The notes under the pieces are model-generated. The model saw only the letters and a list, made by a program, of their open reading frames with translations, was not told the DNA's origin and ran no database searches. DNA of 47,849 nucleotides, taken from positions 1-47,849 of the forward strand of contig KE560662.1 of the NCBI GenBank assembly GCA_000442015.1. Direction: 5' to 3'. The stretch is from Rozella allomycis CSF55 (taxonomy: Eukaryota; Rozellomycota). The number at the start of each line of letters is the position of its first letter. The stretch's first letter is position 1. Shown piece after piece: positions 9,143-19,869 of the stretch. Both the position numbers and the translations under genes were made by a program.

Positions 9143-10955
9143 TCATTTTCTTTTTGATATTATTATCATAGATGTCAAAACCGCCGCCCCGATGGCAGCT
9201 ACCCCCAACCAAAATTTTCCAGATTTACTTTTGTTCAACCTGTTCTTATTTTCTTTGCTTTCCTTTTTTTCGATTTTCGGCCTTGAAACATTACCAAGAG
9301 TGTCATCAATGATAGGTTGTGGCAGTTCCATGAATGGCTTTCCTGAATGTTGCAAAGACACCTTAATTTCTTTAGCTACCCGTTTCCCACTTTCTATTGC
9401 TCCTTCAATGTATCCTCGATTATTAAATGCAGCTTCTGTTCCCGCAAAGTGAATGTGTTTGTGCGATGATGAAATACTTTCATAGTAGGATCCTTTCTCC
9501 GTTCCCAGATGTGTAGAACCAGGGCCAAGTAGACTTTGATACCCGCCACCTTATGTAACAAAGGAAATTAATTATTACCGATCGTATGTTCCAAACTCCA
9601 GTCTTTTTCTTGATATCCAATGGCTTGTTCAGCCTCTGGTCCAAATAATTTTGACAATGCAGATGTTATCCAAGGCTTTCTTTGATCTTTTGGTATCTAT
9701 ATGGTTTTAATGCTTGAGTTACCGATGAGAAATTTCGTGCTTGAATACCACAAGAAAATATCACTAGAGCACAAACTTTCATATTGTCGTCACATCCATC
9801 AACAACTGTAGTAATCGCAAAGGAAGGATTCGAGTTATCTAAATTATTGGATTTATTTAGATCCTCTTCTGAAACTACACAATGCGCATTTCCGCTTAAG
9901 CCATTTTTTCTCCAAAAGGCTCTTCTGTAAATGACATGAATTTTGATCACAAATCCCATAAAACTCTTTTGAATCAACTGTTTTTTGGAAATGAAATCCG
10001 TATTACTTGATATTTATTGGATGGGATCGATGGATTAAATTGTATTTTAGCTATAGCTGTTGGTGGTATGGCTAAAACAACATATTTGCACTTGATGGTA
10101 ATCATTGTACTATTATTGATGATACATGAAACGTGACAACCGCCTTTTTCATTTATATAGATGTTTGTAACAGTCCAATTAAACTTAATGGTATCATTAA
10201 GCTGTTTCTGCAAGTATTTACACAATTCCTGGGCTCCCTCGCGTATTCTATACTGAGTGTTGCCAACTCCAGGCCCTAGGCTTTTAAAGATAGCTATGTC
10301 AACAAGAATTCAAAGGTACTGTTTCCCGAAATGACATCTTCAAGAAGATATTGTGCACTTATTTCACTTGGCTCGCAACAAAGAGATGATCGGACAAAAT
10401 AATCAAACATGGCATGCGTTCGACTATCAGAATGGCTCGCTAGGTCGCGAGAAGTTTTGAATTCATTTGTTATTCCTTAATAATACAATCCGAATAATAT
10501 ACCTTCTTCGTAATTTGTGGTTAAGATATTCTCCTCCACCTCAGCGGTATCAAACTTATAGCCTGTCGAAAAAAATGTTCTTCTTTACTAGAGTCATTCG
10601 AATAATGCGATTCGTCTTTTGTGAAAACTATATCGTTTCCCTCGTTATATTGTGGAATCTTTGTCAAACCTGCGGCCGTAACCAAGTCAAGAGTGTTTTG
10701 ATGCCCTTCATCAATCCACATTCCTATATACATTGTCATAATTGAAAATACCTCCTAAATCTACACCTGTACCATTTACAGGGTATGAAAGTAATCTACC
10801 GCCAATTCTGTTTATTGCTTCGACAACAAATATTTTTTGGCCCAATTTCTGTAATTCCATAGCTGCAAACAACCCTTTCAATAATTTGTAACTATAATAC
10901 CAGAAATACCCGCGCCAACAATCAATACATCGGTTTCAATATTTTTCTCAGGCAT
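9143..10955 (-). CDS. Flavin monoamine oxidase, tail-anchored, lacking the FAD-linking cysteine
   Basis: Nine exons (10955-10901, 10874-10752, 10723-10589, 10562-10503, 10475-10320, 10293-10007, 9977-9723, 9696-9579, 9549-9143), introns 26-29 nt, give 531 residues, the MAO length. It should oxidise amines to aldehydes with FAD. The dinucleotide-binding start is TDVLIVGAGISG. Then come VVEAINRIGGR, VDLGGMWIDEG, GNTQYRIREGAQELCKYLQK, YVVLAIPPTA, RAFWRKNGLSGNA (flavin-proximal Lys) and FAGTEAAFN-NRGYIEGAIESG. The C-terminus has a single membrane helix (WLGVAAIGAAVLTSMIII) ending SKRK, a tail anchor suited to the mitochondrial outer membrane. The MAO GGCY site reads GGGY, so the cysteine that covalently binds FAD in animal MAO is absent, as in non-covalent fungal MAO-N types. 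Both aromatic-cage tyrosines are kept. Confidence 0.93.
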
Positions 10956-11153
10956 TGGTATCGAATTGCGTTGCTACAACAATGTTTGATCATAAAAGTC
11001 TTTTACAAAACGTTAATATTGTAAGTGTGATAATGCATAAAGATCTTAATTAAAATATTTGATCTTTAATCGTTTACCACCAATGACAAAAAACCAATCC
11101 AGCCAACTTGAACTGCGAAATCTCCAATCAATACGATGACAAAAAAATATTTT

Positions 11154-11929
11154 TTATTCCATTTTGATCAAAATAAATATAATGACTCCAACTAAACCAC
11201 ATAACGCAAATAGTATTAGTTTTTCGGCTAAAGTTAGGGAATCATTATGAATTTTGCTTTTTACAGTCTCCCCAAAAATCAAATTATGATTGCCTAGAAA
11301 TGTAGCATTATTAAATATTACTGTTCGCAGCTACATTTATCGTTTCGGCTGAAATATTCTTTGTGACTGTACTTGATGACCGTTGTATTAAGGTGTCATC
11401 TGTAGCCCCATGAGACGACCCATTTTCTCCATTTTCTATGTCAAGACTCGTGTTTTCAATCTTTTTATTCATGGTTTGCTTATCCTTGTATGCTCACAAG
11501 TCGTCTTATACTTGATTTTCCATAATACATTTAATCATGGACTCAAATTCATTTACATCATTCAATGTTTGGGATAAAAGGCCATCTGTTATAATATATA
11601 TCATGGCTACATTATTATCGTCAACAGATCTTAATATCTGATTTACATACTATTTTGTTTCAATGTTTCATTTACTCTTCGCATTGAATTATCTAGTCTT
11701 AGGAATAATGCTTCATAATATTTCAAGGACATATAGGAAAAAGTCTCCTCTGATCGTATATGTTCCTTCTGCGGTGAATAAATATCGCTAAATAGAATGA
11801 AAATCTGAATTATGAGCAACATTGTTATTCTACAAGGGGATATCTGTTGCAATGGTATAAAATATCATCAAAAATTGCCTTTTCTGATATTGTTTTTACG
11901 CGCACAAAGTCATTATCAAATGCCAACAT
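11154..11929 (-). CDS. Unrecognised tail-anchored membrane protein
   Basis: Five exons (11929-11834, 11804-11676, 11649-11512, 11484-11322, 11293-11154; introns 29, 26, 27, 28 nt) give 221 residues in one clean frame. I do not recognise the family. The first 120 residues look like a helical domain with many aromatic and acidic residues (e.g. LKYYEALFLRLDNSMRRYV and NNVAMIYIITDGLLSQ). A polar Asn/Ser/Thr-rich linker of about 70 residues follows. The C-terminus is one hydrophobic helix (LILFALCGLVGVIIFILI) ending KME, so a tail anchor in the ER, mitochondrial or peroxisomal membrane is likely. The splice choices rest only on frame and the genome's intron size, so small exon errors are possible. 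It lies 198 bp downstream of the monoamine oxidase start, on the same strand. Confidence 0.7.
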
Positions 11930-12318
11930 TGTTAGTTAACTTAGGATTTTTCCTAAATCTTAATTGCTTCACAAACTAACTATTTTCCACAGCATTTCTC
12001 AAATTACCTTAATTTTAAAAGATGATAACTCAATTTCTCAAATTACCTTAGGTTTAACAAATGATAACTCAAATTTCACATCACGCATGCTTTGCATGTT
12101 CCTTATAGCACCATGTGATGATCCGTTATCGTGAAATGTCAATTTTAGGTGCTTGCTAGGCTACATACAAGTGAAAGGACACGAATAGTCATAGAATATG
12201 CATGATGATAACCCGGTATGATGGTTTCGGCAAATTTTGCTTCAACAGTACTTCTTTTGTCATGTTACTACATAATTAATTAATCTTTATTCTTGAAAAG
12301 AAAATTGACAATTAATAT
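11930..12318. other. Intergenic region, no gene seen
   Basis: 389 bp between the tail-anchored protein start and the TANGO2 stop. It holds a 39-bp tandem duplication and a small perfect palindrome, CATGC-TTT-GCATG (12086-12098), with outer arms CATCAC (12079-12084) and GTGATG further downstream. No coding frame with family similarity and no tRNA-like or snoRNA-like structure was recognised. It presumably contains the promoter of the 11929 gene. Confidence 0.5.
11994..12071. repeat. 39-bp imperfect tandem duplication
   Basis: Unit 1 (11994-12032) and unit 2 (12033-12071) both begin ATTTCTCAAATTACCTTA and end GATAACTCA. They differ only in a short central stretch. The pair lies in the promoter-proximal gap upstream of the 11929 start. 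No function can be assigned. Confidence 0.9.
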
Positions 12319-13174
12319 TCACCCTATTTGAAATTTTATGTCAATATTTGCACCATCAGGAATATAATTTCTTTCTACCATTGTCATTTCGTTATTTTTA
12401 TCCAAAAGCATCACAGTACTACTTCTTGTACCATAGATTCTTTTTTGTAAGTTGTCTATTTCAATTTGCGGCACAAATATATTATTCAAAGGTTCAAGTG
12501 TCCTTTCAGGATCCATTTTAGGTTTTAGGAGATTAAAGAGACCATCTATGAACTCTTTCGTATTGGAGACTTGTAAATTAGAAAGTAGATAACTTTGTAA
12601 TGATGCCTTGAGCAAAGCTACTTTTGGGAAATCAGCACAAGCATAGTCATTATTAAATGGAATGTTGCTGACCACATTGATAATTCCTGTCTGACAATCT
12701 AACCGGTTCGTTTTTTGATCATCTTGAAAATTTGTAATGGAAACACCGTCAGAGTTAATTAAATCAATAAATCCTGCATTAAAAGGTTCGTAATCTCCTT
12801 GAATCAAAATATCATTGACATCACATGATTTATTGGATAGCTGAGACAAGACAACATACCCTCTAGATGTTGTATTACGCTCCATGGAATTCGATTTGGA
12901 GGTAGACTTGATGTTTGTGAGGAACCCCAAAATGCCTCAATGTATTAGATGCATTAACATACCAGTTTTGGCATTTACAGCTATCCATGTGCCATTTGCT
13001 TCGAGGTCTCTACCCCCATAAATATTTTCTTCTATTAAGCCCAAACAATTAGTTTTCCTATCGTAAAATTCATCTCTGTTGGATATTAATAAACTTTGAA
13101 GTTTCAAAATTAAGAAATTACAATTTGTATGGACAAAGTCCGGGATCCAAGAAAGCGAATGCTACGATACACAT
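12319..13174 (-). CDS. TANGO2: TANGO2 / NRDE family protein
   Basis: Three exons (13174-13122, 13093-12963, 12935-12319; introns 28 and 27 nt) give 266 residues, the family length. The signature appears at the joined exon 1-2 border: MCIVAFAF at the start, then KFLLISNRDEFYDRKT, GGRDLEANGTWIAVN and GILGFLTNI. Later GIINVVSNIPF and YGTRSSTVMLLDKN match the conserved C-terminal half. Cys2 is in the position of an Ntn-hydrolase-like nucleophile. TANGO2 proteins are linked to Golgi organisation, mitochondria and haem trafficking; the reaction is not settled. The ATG is only 35 bp downstream of the IRE1 stop on the same strand, so its promoter probably lies inside IRE1 coding or intron sequence. 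Confidence 0.94.
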
Positions 13175-13209
13175 TGTGAAAATGTCAAAACTTAATTTTA
13201 TTGATTTTG

Positions 13210-15582
13210 TTAATTTATGAAAAATTGATGGAATGGATTTTCGAGATGCAAGTTCATTGCAATTATGTATTCGTATACTTGTAGTAGGAGGTTTGGGAAT
13301 CTGGATGAAAAATAGGTCCAATAACCATTAGGTAATGAACCGATTATCTTTTGTACTTGAGGATCGATCTCGTGATAATGATGGCGCTATAACAATGAAA
13401 TTGATTTTTTACCTTGTTCCTAATGACTCGTAGTAAATCTTTTAAAGATTTTTGATCGTAATTTCTGAATTGGAAAATGTCCAGTAAAAATATTCGATCG
13501 AGCTTTCTGGTCCATTCTTTTTCGTAAACATGCAAATTTCGTTTTTCCAGTGAATGCAATCTGTGATCGCCCTTGTCAAGTTTATCTGTAAAGTCGCTGA
13601 CTTCTTGAATGAAATTTAAGCATTTGTTGGCATTCCAAAAATAAGGATGTAAAAGTGCTTCTTCGGCTGATATTCTTTGAGAAGGAATATTTCTTATCAA
13701 CTTGGAAATAAGATTAGCGGCAAGTGGAGACAAATTTTCATCTAAACTGAGTTTTGAAGAAATGATGTTGGCTTCTCTTTCGTGTCCATCTCCAAATGGA
13801 TGTTTTCCATCTGTTAGAACGTAGTGAATCATACAGCCAAGAGAAAATAAATCAACTGATTTTGTCATCCGAGAAAGATATTTTGCTCTAAATGTTTCTG
13901 ATGATGAATTGGAGCTTGAATTTACAACCAAAAGGATCTCAGGTGCCCGCCATCCGATAGTGCCCGCATAAAACGTTGGCATGAAAGATGATTGACCCAT
14001 TTTCAACTTTTTCGATAATCCAAAATCAGTAATTAAGCATCTCCCCTTCGAATTAATTAATATGTTGGCTGGTTTCAAATCTCTGTGAACGATGTTCATT
14101 TTATGCAGATGAGAGACTCCATTTAATACATCAACAACAATTTGATTTTTATCTACTAATTTTAAAAGACTTGCTAGCTCTTCTTGCTTTTCAAATAGAT
14201 CTTGCAGGGAAGCTGAACAAAGCTCCAAAGCAATATATAAAAATTGGTCACATTCTTCTTTGCAGAAATATCTTACAACATTGGGATGCTCATCTGTTTC
14301 TTTTAACAAGGCAACTTCTTGGCCGCCGCTATCAATAAAATCGAGTAACATTCTTTTCACTGCTACCTCCCTTCCATCAAAATACCCTTTAAATACAACA
14401 GTGCCATGGCTTCCATAGCCTATAAAAATAAATTAATGCATTTACCTAATATTTCAGAGGTCAAAGTAATAAGCCTTAATTGGCGACTATTAGTCTGAAC
14501 ATTATTAAGACCCGGATTTGGGAGTTTTGAAAAGTACATAAAAATGGTACTTGCCATGAAAAATAAAGCAAGGTACAACCATGGAATTTTCAAGTGGCTA
14601 CGATCTGAAACAATTAGTTGCTGATCCCATTTTTCGACCTTCTTATCGCCTTTAAAATGCTCTAAAAGTTCATTTTTCTTCCTGTATACAACAAGGTCTG
14701 AGCTAACATGTCCAAGTAGTTTATTTTCCTTGTTAGACATAGGAAGTATTAAAGTGATGCCAGAGAGATGCTTGTACAAAATTTTAGACGTTTTAGATGA
14801 ATGAATTGAAACTGGGACTGCATCATAACCCTTCAACATGTAAAATGCGTTACTTATGGGCGCGGCTATAGAAACACTCCATGCAAGTCGATCTTTTTGT
14901 TATAAATCTATACACATACCATCTACGTATACAAAAATCGTATTAAAAGAAACGTATATTCTGTAATTTTCGGGTATTTGGGCATTCGAATATACAAGCG
15001 GTCTGATTTCTACAAAATCCATGTTCCATTTCAATCGCATATCTTCATTGTCAAATATTTTCAAGTTATAGTCTATAAAAAATAAATTAATGCACTACCA
15101 TTTCGACCAATTATGATTGAATTTTCAGATTTTAAATCACAACTTGTAGAATCCACTTCAAGTTCATTATGAAGCAAAATGTCAATGTTTCCGTTTCTAG
15201 AGTCCAGGGAATAGATAGAACCAGTTTTATGGCCTACGATCAAATCTTTTGAAATCTGAACGGGGGATTGAGCGACAAGTTCGGGAATAGAATTTTGCCA
15301 TTTGATCAGACGTTTATCAGCATCTAACGAATACAAATGACCGTATCCTGAAGGATCTATATAATATTCTTGGTTGATTAATTTAGTGTCTTGGTTGACT
15401 GTTGGGGTTAAAATATTTGTTTTCCATTTTAAATCTCCATTGGCAATAGAGAGCGCCATAAGATCTCCATCCAGACTTGTTACAAAAATGAAGTCTTTTT
15501 GTGCATCAAGTTTGATTTTTTGAGGCAAGTCACACCCAACAAAAGTAACAAACAACCAAAACGGCAAAAATGTAAATTTCAT
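13210..15582 (-). CDS. IRE1: IRE1 ER-stress sensor kinase/endoribonuclease
   Basis: Five exons (15582-15099, 15072-14920, 14892-14446, 14419-13413, 13386-13210; introns 26, 27, 26, 26 nt) give 755 residues, shorter than most IRE1 proteins because of a compact lumenal part. The order is: signal peptide (FTFLPFWLFVTFVGC); PQQ-like beta-propeller lumenal domain (repeated SLDGDLMALSIANGDLKW, YSLDADKRLIKW); membrane helix near 315-333 (LYLALFFMASTIFMYF); kinase from about 360 with GYGSHGTVVFKG, VAVKRM, HRDLKPAN and TDFGLSKKL; then the KEN RNase domain with LLRVIRNK-RHHYHEID, LPNGYWTYFSSRFPNLLL. All catalytic kinase residues and the KEN core look intact, so unfolded-protein sensing and RNA cleavage are expected. 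Introns 1 and 3 are nearly the same sequence. Confidence 0.96.
14420..15098 (-). repeat. Near-identical introns 1 and 3 of IRE1
   Basis: Intron 1 (15098-15073) and intron 3 (14445-14420) are both 26 nt. They share the block TGCATTAATTTATTTTT followed by ATAG, differing in two bases after GTA and by a one-base T-run shift. Other introns in the window have unrelated bodies. The pair may share origin by intron copying. Confidence 0.85.
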
Positions 15583-15752
15583 GGTTGAATTTCCGAAATC
15601 TTAAAATAGATCATGATTGAAGTTTGAAAGAAGTTCCTTTAAAGAGAGAGTCTAAACAAAATATTTAATATACACAAAAAAATTTGAATCACAAGAAGAT
15701 CTGTTTATTAATGTCAAATGCTCAAGGCTTCAGATTTACAACGTGCAGTGTA

Positions 15753-17018
15753 CTAAATAGATCCGACGTGGTTCTTTGGTACCCAACCTGTTTCACCTTT
15801 TTCATTTTCAGCAAACAACCAATTCTTTTCCACTCTCTTTATTCTTAATGTTTCATCCTGTATTTGAATCAAAATAGAATGCGGTTACTTTTTTAATAGT
15901 CATTTCACGAGGTCTGCGAGATACAAAGTCATAAATTACGATAGTATTATCAAGGGGATTTTGGTTGGTTAAATTATCAGATGTGGCAAATCTCCCTCCT
16001 TCATTGGCATGGATATTGGCATCTAAAAGTCCATTAACTTTTCCAGTGCTAATAGAAGGCGATTCTGAATTGATAATTAAATTTTTATCATTTAAACTCT
16101 TTTCTGATTCGAATTTAATGGAGATAGGCCTTGAAGGAACCTTTTCATCTAAATTCTAAATTTGAAGCATACCAACAGTATTTACGTAGCTCATTATATT
16201 ATCCATTAAATTTTTAGGCAGAGGAATGGAAGCGTCTGGGGCATAGACAGCATTTATGATGCCTTCAATCTCATTTAACATATTAGATTCTTTTTCGGAA
16301 AAGACTTTAGCTTGATGCTTAAGAAATACAGAAATTTTCTGCAATATGAATGAAGCGTTTCTTCGTTCTTCGTCAACACCTTCATTATAGTAAACATTTT
16401 TGGATCTCTCTAATTCTCCTTCCTTGAAAGACAATTCTTTAACCATCTATGATTTAATATGATTAATCATTACCGCGGGGTAATTTAATGATTTCTTTTT
16501 GGCTGCTTTATCACATTTCTTGTTGAGCGACTTAATTTCATCTGAAAGCTTTCTAAGAATTTCCCCATTTCTTTTTTCAGAATCCTTTATTGAAATAAGA
16601 GTTCATCATACCAAAATTGTTTGCGTATGGCTGTCCAAGTTTTTTGTAAGGGGTAGTTCGACATCCTTGGTCAGAACATTAACAATATTTTTGTCCAATT
16701 TCATATTTCTTTCAATTACGTTGGCACACGACTGAAATGCTATGGCTGAATTTATGGTAGATTATTCGATTTACCATTAGAACTGCCGATACCTCCACAA
16801 TGAGACAATTCATTTAGCGAAGTAATCAAATTATTTGAAGTCTCGATCAAATAAGACACGGAATTTTTATAATTTTCAATATCTCGTATAAGTTGCTGAT
16901 ACTTTGCTAGAGTATTTCTAATCTCAAATCTCAGAAACACACCCATTCTGGATCCTGGCACTTCATCTTTTCGATCAACGTCTACTTTTGTCGATACTCT
17001 TTTAATTGAACTGGTCAT
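15753..17018 (-). CDS. BAR/IMD-like coiled-coil protein with C-terminal SH3
   Basis: Six exons (17018-16775, 16745-16612, 16584-16474, 16446-16173, 16148-15889, 15857-15753; introns 29, 27, 27, 24, 31 nt) give 375 residues. The first 250 residues are long heptad-rich helices (LAKYQQLIRDIENYKNSVS; MVKELSFKEGELERSKNVYY; FILQKISVFLKHQAKVF). Their spacing and the late NASFILQKISVF segment resemble BAR or IMD membrane-bending domains. A polar linker follows, and the last 55 residues are a clear SH3: IVIYDFVSRRPREMTIKK, then DETLRIKRVEKNWLFAENE, GETGWVPKNHV. Such proteins link curved membrane to actin regulators. BAR versus IMD is uncertain; SH3 is firm. The window ends of each exon were set by frame and the SH3 alignment. 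Confidence 0.85.
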
Positions 17019-17058
17019 TCTTTAATGAAGTGGCTTGGTACCGCAATAAATGAAATGG

Positions 17059-17421
17059 TTATTTATTAGATTTATCACGTGCTTGAAGTAACGACTTTTG
17101 AAGTTCAACAAAACTTTTCAGCTCGGGATCAAGTTTTTCAATTAAATTTACGTTATATTTCTTTTCATACTCTTTCACATCTTCCAAATATTCTATCCAG
17201 ACACATTTTTCGCATCCACTCATACAACAGTTGCTAGGAGGCTCTGGTTCAGGGGGCAACTTTGTAGAATAGTTAATCCAGTTTCTTGCAGTCCCTAAAA
17301 CACCCCACTTTGGTCTAGACTTTCTTAAAATCGACATTTGAGAAAATTCATTGTCTTTCCCATAAATTGATGGCGGCAAAGGTTTAACCCCTGTCAAGCA
17401 AAAAATCTTTACCAAATCCAT
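17059..17421 (-). CDS. OXLD1: Oxidoreductase-like domain protein (OXLD1 family)
   Basis: Intronless, 120 residues from the ATG at 17421. The family signature is [20 protein letters not shown] followed by [14 protein letters not shown]. These are the Cys-rich oxidoreductase-like N-terminal motif, with CC..GC..CVW, found in short mitochondrial proteins of fungi and animals. Four cysteines are kept. The N-terminal half is basic ([16 protein letters not shown]), compatible with mitochondrial import. The tail is a charged helix. Biochemical activity of the family is not established. It lies 40 bp downstream of the BAR-SH3 start on the same strand. Confidence 0.88.
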   Translation of the reverse strand: MDLVKIFCLTGVKPLPPSIYGKDNEFSQMSILRKSRPKWGVLGTARNWINYSTKLPPEPEPPSNCCMSGCEKCVWIEYLEDVKEYEKKYNVNLIEKLDPELKSFVELQKSLLQARDKSNK

Positions 17422-17604
17422 TCAATGTATAGAAATAATAGAAATAGAACATATCATAGACTTGCAAAACCAATCATTTACATACCCTCCAGACCCAGAC
17501 CTAACATTCAACAATCAAACAATGCAACAAGCGGGCAAACTCAAGTACGTCAAAACTAAAGCAACTTAAATATCATAGACATTAATAAAATACATTATAC
17601 ATAT

Positions 17605-18803
17605 TTATTCTTCAATTTCAAGAACAATGTTTTCTTTTAATGACCCCAAAAATACTTGAACAAGATTCCAACGCCAACCTGCATATAATGTCGAAATTCC
17701 TTCCTCTTTAATGATCTAAGCTTACAGTGTAAGCAAATATTTACTCTAGTTAGACAATTAACAGCATTAATGTAAGGAAAGACACTAATTCGTACACAAG
17801 TCCTGAATGAAGGAGACGCTTGTATCGAGAGGCGCATGTAAATAGTTTCTAGAGGCGTCCGTATCAACAAAGCGCCAAGTTTAAGAAGTATTAATGCTAA
17901 AATTTGAATTGAAATAGATTTGCCGCTCAAAAACCTCCTTGTTAAAATTGTGGGGCCGAATTGTAATATTGGCATAGCGGAGACATAGAAAAGTAGAAAT
18001 GATGGATACTTAAAAAAGCCAGATATCCCTTCTTGCTGGATAATGGTGCCAATCGTTTTAAATCCAAAGTATCTCTTCTCTTTTCTCAACGCGCTTTGAA
18101 CCATTAATCTTTAAAAACGTTTCTTTTTAATTTACCTTGTTTGCACTACAAAAATTGGATGTGTTACAAAGTTCGCCACAGTATTACTCAATGCGATTGT
18201 CATTAAATTAGGAACGAAAGTATTTNATTGTCATTAAATTAGGAACAAAAGTATTTGTAGTTAGCCAATCCATGTTATCAGCTCTGAAAAATGTTAGTAG
18301 CCTGCTTTCAAAAAACTTTTGCGTAAAATGAAAAATTATCTTTCTTAGAGAATGCGTGATGTATCCTATTAATGAAATCAGAGTATTTTACCCCTCCAAA
18401 GCCCAACGATTCCAAGCGTATTAGTTATAGATTTGAGGACACTTAAGGTTTTATCGCCTTTTTCTAATTTAACCATAAATCTCTGCCTATCATATTCATT
18501 GTCATTCAAATATCCCATATAGTCTGTTGGTGCGACGTAGTTGGGATCATACTCAACAGATCGGCTATAACGGCGCTTTCCTTCTTTTTTAATTTCTTCT
18601 TGTTCATAATTCCTATACACGACTCGTTGAAATGTTAACGCCATTTGAATGGGGTTTTGAATTGCGGCGATTCCAAAAACAAGCAAGACATAGTTCTTCA
18701 TGTCAGAAAAATCTTCATCCTCGGCTGTTTGCGAAGCAATATTCTTTTCGGCGTTAATGTAGTCGTCAAGGTATGATAAATCAGAAAGCTTGGCTTCATC
18801 CAT
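17605..18803 (-). CDS. UGO1/SLC25A46-like mitochondrial carrier-fold protein
   Basis: Four exons (18803-18392, 18365-18136, 18108-17745, 17715-17605; introns 26, 27, 29 nt) give 361 residues once the duplicated contig end in exon 2 is removed. The plan is a soluble acidic N-terminus, a helix with NPIQMALTFQRVVYRNYEQE, then carrier-type segments: GLWRG, NFVTHPIFVVQTR and GFFKYPSFLLFY. The C-terminal repeat ends EEGISTLYAGWRWNLVQVFL. Degenerate carrier signatures (HPIFVVQTR rather than PxDxxKxR) point to outer-membrane fusion factors Ugo1/SLC25A46 and not to a transporter. The last exon rescues the conserved YAGWRWN block. Start 18803 is the first ATG; the TTG frame to 18818 is ignored. Confidence 0.82.
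18196..18256. repeat. Contig-join duplication around N at 18226 (UGO1-like exon 2)
   Basis: 30-bp copies at 18196-18225 and 18227-18256 differ at one base, a synonymous Phe codon change on the coding strand. Removing one copy and the N (31 nt) restores the frame. Confidence 0.9.
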
Positions 18804-19224
18804 TTTTGAAATTTCCAATGCAGATTTAGCCGAGAAAATTGCAATAAATTAAATACAGGAATTATAAATGATTAAAATGAGAATGTGTATTGATATATCA
18901 TATACAAATTGGATTCAATTATGGTTTTATTGATTTCCCTTATATCAAACTTTCAATAAAGTCTTGATTAATTAAATATTTAAATGGATTTATTAAAAAA
19001 CTATAAAAAAACGAACTAAAAAATCTCCTTCGTTTGGAATCAAGTATAGTGAACACAGAACACGAGTTTATATGTGCCTATATAAGTTTGACATCAACAA
19101 ATAATTTAAAAGATTTGAATTTATGCTAACAAATAAGAGCTATTTTGAAAACGTGACGTCATTAATCGGATGAGATGATGCATTGATTTCTGTTGACGAC
19201 ACGGAAATATAAATACAATCATCG
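18804..19224. other. Divergent intergenic region with bZIP promoter elements
   Basis: 421 bp between the UGO1-like start (minus) and the bZIP start (plus). It is very AT-rich. Near the bZIP start are a consensus CRE, TATA-like ATATAAAT (19207-19214), and the sequence ATGATGCATTGATTTC. The distal half has AT runs only. No coding frame seen. Confidence 0.6.
19154..19161. promoter_or_regulatory. Consensus CRE/ATF site upstream of bZIP gene
   Basis: Perfect palindrome TGACGTCA, 63 bp upstream of the bZIP start codon and about 45 bp upstream of a TATA-like box. This is the classical bZIP (CREB/ATF) target; GCN4-type bZIPs also bind it. Confidence 0.6.
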
Positions 19225-19722
19225 ATGATTCGGAATATTGGTGCCAGCAATATAGAATGCCAACATCACTATTCCGAAAGAAATAAATCATGTACAAATT
19301 GCATAAGCGTAGAATCTCGGCAAAGAATCTCCATTAACGCACTTATAAACTACGATGACCTAGAAAGTAGTTCGAATAATGGAGCCAATGATGCAATCTT
19401 GGATAAGAGTACACTAGCCTTTTCGATGGGGTTTGATACGAACGACGAAACAATGAAGATCTTGGAATCTTGTGAATACATCGCTGTTGGAGATATCAAT
19501 ACATTGAATCAATGTATGGAATATGAAGACAGAAAAGAAAGAAGAAAGCGACAGAACAGAGAGGCCGCCAAGAGGTCTAGATTAAGGAGACTGAAATCGG
19601 TCAAGGAAATGGAGGAAATGTAAGTTCATTTAATAAATTTAAACAGGTTGCGTAAATTATCCGTTGAAAATCAGATTCTAAGGTATGAAAATATAAAGCT
19701 GAAAACTATGTTACCTAAATAA
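19225..19722 (+). CDS. bZIP transcription factor (GCN4-like basic region)
   Basis: Two exons (19225-19619, 19647-19722; 27-nt intron inside the zipper) give 156 residues. The basic region is RKRQNREAAKRSRLRRLK, with the invariant N..AA..SR pattern used by GCN4-type factors. It is followed by a zipper with hydrophobic heptads (VKEMEEML, RKLSVENQILRYENIKLK). The N-terminal two thirds is acidic and Asn/Ser-rich (DDLESSSNNGANDAIL), as in activation domains. The protein should dimerise and bind AP-1/CRE-like DNA in the nucleus. A perfect CRE lies 63 bp upstream of its own start, suggesting self-control or cross-control by another bZIP. Target genes cannot be named. Confidence 0.9.
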
Positions 19723-19869
19723 ACCTCTATTCATATTGCCCTTAAAGTAGTAAAAGAACATTAAATTTTGATATTTGACGTGATATTTTTTCATTTGCGC
19801 GATAAATTTGCATATTCTTTTTCTAGAAGAGAAAAGAACAAATTTCCCTAAACAACCCTTGTAAAGTGT

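Noticed and set aside
17425-17559. Possible 44-codon plus-strand gene between OXLD1 and the UGO1-like gene
   Set aside because: Very basic composition, no recognisable motif, and a second frame in the same stretch looks equally protein-like; not enough to call.
13210-19722. IRE1 splicing the bZIP mRNA in a HAC1/XBP1-like way
   Set aside because: The bZIP intron is an ordinary 27-nt GT-AG intron inside the zipper, and I see no pair of stem-loops with the CNGCNG-type cleavage motif around it.
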